DNA of 12,578 bases, taken from positions 1 through 12,578 of the forward strand of contig JADZBW010000010.1 in assembly GCA_020851885.1 (NCBI GenBank). Reading direction: 5' to 3'. The first letter of the stretch is position 1, and each line of letters starts with the position of its first letter. The translations under genes were made by a program, and so were the position numbers. The DNA is from Fimbriimonadaceae bacterium. GTDB lineage: Bacteria; Armatimonadota; Fimbriimonadia; Fimbriimonadales; Fimbriimonadaceae. Below the pieces are notes generated by a model that saw only the letters and a program-made list of their open reading frames with translations, ran no database searches and was not told the DNA's origin. Positions 7,451 through 12,578 of this stretch are shown here, piece by piece.

Positions 7451-8666
7451 GCTCGGATGATTCCATCATCACCGCCGCGTAGGTTGGCGAAGCGCCCATC
7501 GTCTTCAGCGGCAGGCCCACCGGTGTGAATTCAGCGGCACGATCGGTCTGCCGCTTTCCAGCTTTGCGATTCAAGAAGGGGCGCTCGAAGGCGAGGCTGA
7601 AGAGCCAAGTTGCGGCGAGGATAATCGGTAAACCGATTACCAAACAGTAGACCATTTCCATCGCATCGCCTTTAGCCCAACCAGGCTTGTTGACAAAAAT
7701 CACCTGGAGGATTGGATGGTGCATGAGATAGAGGCTGTACGAGAAGGCGCCCAAGCGGATGAGCGGCCTCCATCCGAATGAACCAGGGATCCGCAGCCAA
7801 GGGGCCACCGCCCCGAGGTAGACAAGGCAGGAAACCGCGAGACCGATGAAAAGGTCGCTGGGGATCTGGGACTTCTGGCCAACGGTGGCAAAGACCCCGA
7901 TCGCCGAGGCGACGAGGGTCATGGATGCCAACCTTGGCTGAACACCCACATACAGGTTCGGGCGGTAGGCCAGATGCGCCGTCGCCATCCCGACCAAGAA
8001 CAAGGGCAGGTACCAAGGATAGAGCTTCAGAGCGACCGGGAACTGCCATAGGACAAGGGCGGCGGCCGCCGATCCCAGGGCCACGAGATTGAACCTGCCG
8101 ACCTTGAAGATCAGCCAGACGAACAGCGGAAAGACGACATAGAGTTGTGCCTCGATTGCGATGCTCCACAAGACGCCGTTGAGTCGGTACATCCAATCCG
8201 GCGACAGATTGTGGACCATGAAGACGTGGGCCAAGAGGTTTTCCCGCGTCACCGGTACATATTGCGAGTACGGCAGACCAGTTTGATGCTGAGTTATCCA
8301 ATAGCAAACGCCAACCGAAAGGGCGAGACAGGCGTAATAGGCGGGCAAGATGCGCCAGGCCCGGCGTTGATAGAATCGCTTTCGGTCGTGGATTCGTCCG
8401 TCCTTGCCATTGAAGAGCGAGAGCTGAAGGCAGAAGCCGCTGAGGACGATAAAGGCAGCGACGGCAAGGTGCCCGAACGTGAAGGGCGCCATCAGGCTTT
8501 GAAGCCAGGCAGGTGCCGTGCTCTTCCCCTCCAGAAAGCGGGGGTCCACAATGTTCACAAAGTGGCTCAGGACCACATAGAGGGCGGCAACGCCACGCAT
8601 GCCCTCGACGAGTTCGAGGCGTTCGGTGGGGTTGACGGGCGAAGTTCTGCCCGCTCGTCGACGCAT
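7425..8666 (-). CDS. Integral-membrane acyltransferase (acyltransferase 3, OafA/YrhL type)
   Basis: A 413-residue multi-pass protein that transfers acyl groups, often acetyl, to surface or secreted carbohydrates. The signature begins at 22 with GMRGVAALYVVLSH, where H35 is the family's catalytic-type histidine in TM1. It continues with FIVLSGFCL (72-80), RRAWRILPAYY (101-111), LWSIAIEAQLYVVFPL (166-181, E172 conserved), SLYLMHHPIL (311-320) and FERPF (360-364). About ten membrane segments are readable. The ATG at 8664-8666 is chosen because it leaves the usual short leader; GGAAGG directly abuts it, so the spacing is poor. In-frame ATGs at 8765 and 8828 would add Arg-rich residues with no family counterpart and would run into the divergent gene. 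The last 45 or so residues extend past the family core and overlap the convergent gene by 26 nt. Confidence 0.88.
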   Translation of the reverse strand: MRRRAGRTSPVNPTERLELVEGMRGVAALYVVLSHFVNIVDPRFLEGKSTAPAWLQSLMAPFTFGHLAVAAFIVLSGFCLQLSLFNGKDGRIHDRKRFYQRRAWRILPAYYACLALSVGVCYWITQHQTGLPYSQYVPVTRENLLAHVFMVHNLSPDWMYRLNGVLWSIAIEAQLYVVFPLFVWLIFKVGRFNLVALGSAAAALVLWQFPVALKLYPWYLPLFLVGMATAHLAYRPNLYVGVQPRLASMTLVASAIGVFATVGQKSQIPSDLFIGLAVSCLVYLGAVAPWLRIPGSFGWRPLIRLGAFSYSLYLMHHPILQVIFVNKPGWAKGDAMEMVYCLVIGLPIILAATWLFSLAFERPFLNRKAGKRQTDRAAEFTPVGLPLKTMGASPTYAAVMMESSEPIPLRISL

Positions 8667-8763
8667 CCTTCCATGATGACACTCCCGAGCCTGGCGGCGA
8701 ACCCTGTAAGGATTGCCGAGCCGATTGCGAAACCCTGCGCCGATCCGTGCGTCAATATAGGAC

Positions 8764-9348
8764 ATGAATCCTTCGTCCTTCCTATTTAAGACGGCGCTGG
8801 CTCTGCTTGCGTTTTGCCTATTTACCAACGGCGAATCTCAGATAGATCGGCAAAGCATGGTGGTTTGGCGAACCTACCATCGCGGCCTGATGTCGGGCGC
8901 CAAGCAAACGGAGACGTATGTTTTCGAGACGGAGGGGCAGTTCCAAAACTACTGGTCGAAGGTGATCGGCCCCATTGGAGGCAAGATGCCGACCGGCGGC
9001 ATTGATTGGTCCCGTGAGAAACTTGTCGCGGTTAACCTCGGTTCGCGTCCCAATCCTGGATATGAGATCGTCGTCGCCTCGATGAAGCGTGTGCGGTCGG
9101 CCGAAATCCTCGTAACGTTCCAGGAGAAGCTGCCCATTCCAGGAATGAACTACCCGCAGATGACGATCAGTCCCTTTGTCATCGTCAAGATGGATCGGAT
9201 TCCAGGCCTGATCACCTTCAAAGGCGAGACGGTAAAGAGCAATATTGGGATTATCAAGGGGCAGGGCAACTGCTGTGGCGACGTTTGCCGGTGTTGCGAA
9301 AACTGCGGTTGCGGTTGCCAGCACGGCGGTGGAAAGGACCACAAGTAG
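8764..9348 (+). CDS. Exported PrcB_C-like protein with a cysteine-rich tail
   Basis: A 194-residue protein with an N-terminal signal segment (FLFKTALALLAFCLF, 6-20). Its middle matches the layout of the 7004-7450 protein: IDW at 80-82, then LVAVNLGSRPNPGYEIVV near 87-104 and PFVIVKM at 137-143. It is thus a diverged relative with the usual TGGY turn changed to NPGY. After a short linker it ends in a tail with eight cysteines in 16 residues (170, 171, 175, 177, 178, 181, 183, 185) plus H187 and H193. This suggests metal binding or a disulfide-rich cap; no function is established. The ATG is followed directly by the signal segment; TAGGA lies only 1 nt upstream, so translation may be leaderless. 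cinA follows 30 nt later. Confidence 0.7.
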   Translation: MNPSSFLFKTALALLAFCLFTNGESQIDRQSMVVWRTYHRGLMSGAKQTETYVFETEGQFQNYWSKVIGPIGGKMPTGGIDWSREKLVAVNLGSRPNPGYEIVVASMKRVRSAEILVTFQEKLPIPGMNYPQMTISPFVIVKMDRIPGLITFKGETVKSNIGIIKGQGNCCGDVCRCCENCGCGCQHGGGKDHK

Positions 9349-9366
9349 TTCCGAGAGACGTTCGAT

Positions 9367-9372
9367 CACAAT
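9367..9372 (+). promoter_or_regulatory. Weak -10-like hexamer (CACAAT) just before cinA
   Basis: CACAAT ends 6 nt before the cinA ATG, the same arrangement as CATAAT before the HAD gene. There is no SD and no clear -35. It may be chance; cinA could be read from the upstream transcript. Confidence 0.2.
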
Positions 9373-9378
9373 GGTCTC

Positions 9379-10626
9379 ATGACCGCCGAGATCGTCTCCG
9401 TTGGAACCGAGCTTCTTCTGGGTCAGATCGTCGATACCCATGCGCCGACGATGGCGCGCATCCTCGCCGATTGCGGGATCGGCTGTCGACGTCGACAAAC
9501 CGTGGGGGACAATCTCGATCGGCTCGTGGAAGCGCTCGATGTCGCCTTGGCCCGCGCAGACTTGGTCGTCACGATCGGCGGACTGGGTCCGACGCAGGAC
9601 GACTTGACGAGAGAGGGGATCGCCGCCGCGTTAGGTGAAGATCTTGCCCTCGATCCTGATTACGAGAAGACGCTGCGCGAAATCTTTGCTTTGCGCCGGT
9701 TCACTTGGGTGGAATCCAATATTCGCCAGGCAATGCGACCACCAAGCGGACGGTTTCTAGAAAACCCAAACGGCACCGCACCCGGCTTGCTGTGCGAGAA
9801 AGGGGGAAAGATCGTCATCGCACTTCCGGGTCCACGGAACGAGTTCAATCCGATGGCGGAAGGAGTTGTTCGGGAGTATTTGGAGCGTGTGCAGGGCGGA
9901 AAGGTGATCCACTCCCGGACGCTACGAGTATGTGGACTCGGGGAGAGCCTTGTGGAGGAGAAGGTCCGGCATTTGATGCAGGGTGACAATCCATCGGTGG
10001 CCCCCTATGCCCACCCCGCCGAAGTGCATTTGCGACTCACCGCATCGGCAGGTTCGGTGGCGGAAGCCGAAAAGCTGCTCGATCCCATGGAGGCACAAAT
10101 TCGGCAACTCTTGGGCAACGCGATCTACGGCATTAACGACCAGACGCTCGAAAGTGCGGTGATCGACCAATTGCGGGAGGCCAATCAATCGATATCCCTG
10201 GCGGAGAGTCTGACCGGAGGTTGGTTGGGTATGCGATTGACAAGCGTGCCCGGCGCGAGCGATGTCTTCCGAGGAGGGGTCATTTCCTACACGAGTGACG
10301 CTAAGAAGGAGCTGCTCGGAGTTTCGGAAGAGACGCTCCGCCAGTTCGGACCGGTTTCCGAGGTGTGCGCTCGTGAGATGGCCATCGGTTGCCGTGAACG
10401 TCTCGATGCGACGATCGGAGTGTCTCTCACGGGCAATGCCGGTCCGACGAGCGACACGGACGGCAAACCGGTCGGCTTGGTCTTCCTGGGAATTGCCCAG
10501 CCGAACCAGGTCCAGGTGTGGGATTACCGGTTTCGAGGATCTCGGGAGGACATTCGCCAGAGGTCGACGCAGATCGCGTTGGTCAAATTGAGAGAATGTC
10601 TGTTGGAAGTGGATCCGACCTCATAG
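9379..10626 (+). CDS. cinA: CinA-family nicotinamide-nucleotide amidohydrolase
   Basis: A 415-residue two-domain protein of normal CinA length. The N-terminal molybdopterin-binding-like domain (COG1058) carries SVGTELLLGQIVDT at 7-20 and GGLGPTQDD at 67-75. In characterised CinA this domain has ADP-ribose pyrophosphatase activity. The C-terminal PncC domain begins near 255: AESLTGG at 275-281, GGVISY at 299-304, AKKELLGV at 308-315 and GNAGPTSDTDGKPVG at 352-366. It deamidates nicotinamide mononucleotide in pyridine nucleotide salvage. The glycine loop GIAGPGGGT seen in many relatives is here GNAGPTSDT. The name comes from a competence operon in other bacteria; no recA or competence gene is here. 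The ATG fits the conserved N-terminus and has no SD. Confidence 0.93.
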   Translation: MTAEIVSVGTELLLGQIVDTHAPTMARILADCGIGCRRRQTVGDNLDRLVEALDVALARADLVVTIGGLGPTQDDLTREGIAAALGEDLALDPDYEKTLREIFALRRFTWVESNIRQAMRPPSGRFLENPNGTAPGLLCEKGGKIVIALPGPRNEFNPMAEGVVREYLERVQGGKVIHSRTLRVCGLGESLVEEKVRHLMQGDNPSVAPYAHPAEVHLRLTASAGSVAEAEKLLDPMEAQIRQLLGNAIYGINDQTLESAVIDQLREANQSISLAESLTGGWLGMRLTSVPGASDVFRGGVISYTSDAKKELLGVSEETLRQFGPVSEVCAREMAIGCRERLDATIGVSLTGNAGPTSDTDGKPVGLVFLGIAQPNQVQVWDYRFRGSREDIRQRSTQIALVKLRECLLEVDPTS

Positions 10627-10689
10627 AGGCGAATTTGCCGCGAGCGCATTCGGTAGCCTTAGGACATCGTCACAGGTGTTGATTTACAA

Positions 10690-12578
10690 ATGAGTCTCAT
10701 TCTTGGAACCATCATGGCCGCCTCATTGGCCCAATCACCGAAGGTCGTGGACCTCCAAACCGTCCGCAGCATCACCGCAAGCACGACGGTGAAGCCTGGC
10801 GACTACCTGGTGCCAACCCCAGAACCCTACAACGAGCAAACGAGCGCCTCGATCACGATTCGCGGCGACAATCTCGTCGTGGACTTCCGGGGAGCCACCC
10901 TCCGGGGCACACCTGCGACCGCCGAGCCCGATGAGCGCAAGGGCACTGGAATCTACGTGACTGGCAAGAACATCACAATCCTCAATGCCAAGGTCCATGG
11001 ATTCAAGATCGGATTACAGGCCAGGAATTCTCCCGGCCTCCGAATCATCAATTGCGACTTTTCCAACAACTGGAAGCAACGGCTGCTCAGCACTCTGGAC
11101 AAGGAAGATGGGGCGGACTGGATGAGCTATCACCACAATGAGAAGGACGAGTGGCTGCGGTACGGGGCGGCGATCTATCTTCGAAAGTGCGATGGGTTCG
11201 AGGTGAAAGGTACGACGGCAGAGGGCGGACAGAACGGCCTTATGCTGATGGAATGCAACAAGGGCAGGGTCTGGAATAACAACTTCTCGTTCCTCAGTGC
11301 AATCGGTATCGGGATGTACCTTAGCAGCGAAAACCGGATCATGCATAACCGGATCGACTGGTGTCTGCGTGGGTTCAGCTATGGGGTCTATAACCGAGGT
11401 CAGGACTCCGCCGGCATCCTCATTTATGAACAATCCAACAAGAACATCTTTGCCTATAACTCAGTGACTCACGGAGGGGATGGTTTCTTCCTGTGGGCTG
11501 GGCAAACGACCATGGACAACGGCAAAGGCGGCTGTAATGACAACCTCCTCTTCGGCAATGATTTCAGCCATGCGCCGACCAATGGAATTGAGGCCACCTT
11601 TAGCCGAAATGAGTTTGTAAACAACCTGATCCTCGAGTGCTGGCACGGCGTCTGGGGCGGTTACAGTTACGAAACGAAGATCGTTGGCAACATCTTTGGC
11701 TTCAACTCTGAAGCAATCGCAATCGAGCATGGGCAGGACAACTCGATCTTGGCCAACAGGTTCTATCGGGACAACGAAGCCATCAATCTCTGGTTCAACG
11801 ATCGACCTCAGGACCCGAACTGGGGCTATGCCAAGTACCGGGACACCCGAAGCCGGGACTATAAGATCGCCAACAACCTGTTTGAAGACACCTTCAAGAA
11901 CGCGATGAAGATCAACAACACGATCAAGGTCGACATCGATTCGAATACCGTTCGTTTCCCGGGCAAGTTATTGGATATCACCGGTCCAAAGTCGGCTTCC
12001 ATCAATTTCACATCCAATCAGGTTCAAGGGATCAACAACGCCTTGATCACAACCGGGGTTACTGCAAATGAGAACAACAAGTTCACCGGTGGAAGGGAAC
12101 CGCTGCCGGCAGCAAGCTCCCTCAATCAGGGCGATGTCAGCGACTATGCAAGCAGATTCTCGCTCTCTTGGCTTCCAAATTCAGCATTGAAGGCGCCTTG
12201 GAACAGCGACGCGAAGGCGAGCGTGCCGAAAGAAGCGCAGCCCTTCACCGTAACCCCGATGCCCGGCGGCATGAACCCGTTCCTGAAGAAGACTCAGCTG
12301 AGGGGGTGGCGCTACATGTTGGTGGACCAATGGGGGCCGTACGACTTCAAGTCGCCACTGCTCTGGCCCCGCGAGGCATCCGCCGTAGGGGGAGGGGTTG
12401 CGATCGATGCCAACGGGAAGCAATCGACGGGGACGCCGACATGGACCCAGAAGTTTGAGATTCTCGGACCCAAGGGGCGATGGAAGTTGGTTTCCAAGAC
12501 TGGGTACTCCTCGGTTTCGGCGACCGAGGGTACGGTTCCCGGTTTCATCGATGCCACCCTATCGGGCAAGCGGCCGAG
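10690..12578 (+). CDS. Secreted right-handed parallel beta-helix protein, 3' end beyond window
   Basis: The frame is open from ATG 10690 to the window edge (629 codons and 2 nt). A short signal-like start (SLILGTIMAASLAQ, likely cut after SLA at 14) has no basic n-region; a second ATG at 10714 is possible. AGGTG at 10674-10678 is a weak, distant SD. Residues about 52-460 form repeated short beta strands with asparagine turns (NITILNAKV, LRIINCDF, RVWNNNFS, RIMHNRI, NIFAYNSV, ILANRF, KIANNLF). This is the pattern of NosD/CASH and pectate-lyase-like helices, which bind or cleave polysaccharides. Loops rich in Trp, His and Asp (142-158, 318-326) interrupt the repeats. From about 520 a second, non-repeat region contains GWRYMLVDQWGPYDF at 539-553. 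Catalytic class cannot be assigned; it may be a lyase, epimerase or structural surface protein. Confidence 0.8.
   Translation, partial: MSLILGTIMAASLAQSPKVVDLQTVRSITASTTVKPGDYLVPTPEPYNEQTSASITIRGDNLVVDFRGATLRGTPATAEPDERKGTGIYVTGKNITILNAKVHGFKIGLQARNSPGLRIINCDFSNNWKQRLLSTLDKEDGADWMSYHHNEKDEWLRYGAAIYLRKCDGFEVKGTTAEGGQNGLMLMECNKGRVWNNNFSFLSAIGIGMYLSSENRIMHNRIDWCLRGFSYGVYNRGQDSAGILIYEQSNKNIFAYNSVTHGGDGFFLWAGQTTMDNGKGGCNDNLLFGNDFSHAPTNGIEATFSRNEFVNNLILECWHGVWGGYSYETKIVGNIFGFNSEAIAIEHGQDNSILANRFYRDNEAINLWFNDRPQDPNWGYAKYRDTRSRDYKIANNLFEDTFKNAMKINNTIKVDIDSNTVRFPGKLLDITGPKSASINFTSNQVQGINNALITTGVTANENNKFTGGREPLPAASSLNQGDVSDYASRFSLSWLPNSALKAPWNSDAKASVPKEAQPFTVTPMPGGMNPFLKKTQLRGWRYMLVDQWGPYDFKSPLLWPREASAVGGGVAIDANGKQSTGTPTWTQKFEILGPKGRWKLVSKTGYSSVSATEGTVPGFIDATLSGKRP

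Noticed and set aside
8145..8789. Plus-strand open frame of 214 codons
   Set aside because: It lies opposite the acyltransferase, whose RRAWRILPAYY and related motifs are clear.
10630..10665. Short imperfect hairpin between cinA and the beta-helix gene
   Set aside because: It needs a G-T pair and has no following T-run, so terminator function is not supported.
1..12578. CRISPR, tRNA, rRNA, insertion sequence, phage or defence genes
   Set aside because: No repeat arrays, cloverleaf-like tRNA signatures, transposase or integrase motifs seen on either strand.

Overview
The window looks like ordinary chromosomal DNA from a moderately GC-rich (roughly 55-58% by eye), menaquinone-using free-living bacterium. 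Several starts lack a Shine-Dalgarno sequence (SD). There is a menG-polyprenyl synthase pair, an enlarged sugar-ABC permease, PrcB_C-like secreted proteins and a large secreted beta-helix protein. This mix would suit Armatimonadota (for example Fimbriimonadales) or a similar deep-branching lineage. That placement is inferred from memory of gene style, not from a search. I see no rRNA, tRNA, CRISPR array, insertion sequence, phage gene or integrase.

Layout. Minus strand at the left edge: a gene cut by the window edge for a homocysteine S-methyltransferase domain (1-642), preceded 23 nt upstream by a secreted metzincin-type zinc protease (666-1379; a TTG start with a strong SD is preferred over the longer GTG frame). 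A divergent intergenic region (1380-1630) holds a GTGAAAT/ATTTCAC inverted repeat. Plus strand: a Gfo/Idh/MocA oxidoreductase (1631-2623); menG/ubiE (2754-3479) overlapping a long-chain polyprenyl diphosphate synthase (3476-4489) by 4 nt; a NagD-type HAD phosphatase (4526-5272); and a MalG/UgpE-type ABC permease with about 270 extra residues between TM1 and TM2 (5313-6929). Next come two small secreted PrcB_C-like proteins (7004-7450 and 8764-9348) flanking a minus-strand membrane acyltransferase (7425-8666). They are followed by cinA (9379-10626) and a right-handed beta-helix protein that runs off the right edge (10690 to >12578).

How the genes fit. menG and the prenyl synthase together supply menaquinone: side chain and final C-methylation. 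The metzincin, PrcB-like proteins, acyltransferase and beta-helix protein are envelope or secreted functions. The MTase domain (one-carbon/methionine), HAD phosphatase, oxidoreductase and CinA are housekeeping or general metabolism. The ABC permease has no partner permease, binding protein or ATPase here.

The most unusual items are the large extracytoplasmic insertion in the ABC permease, the eight-cysteine tail on one PrcB-like protein, and the pair of PrcB-like proteins around the acyltransferase. I do not see a clear new multi-gene system. Both edge genes are incomplete.
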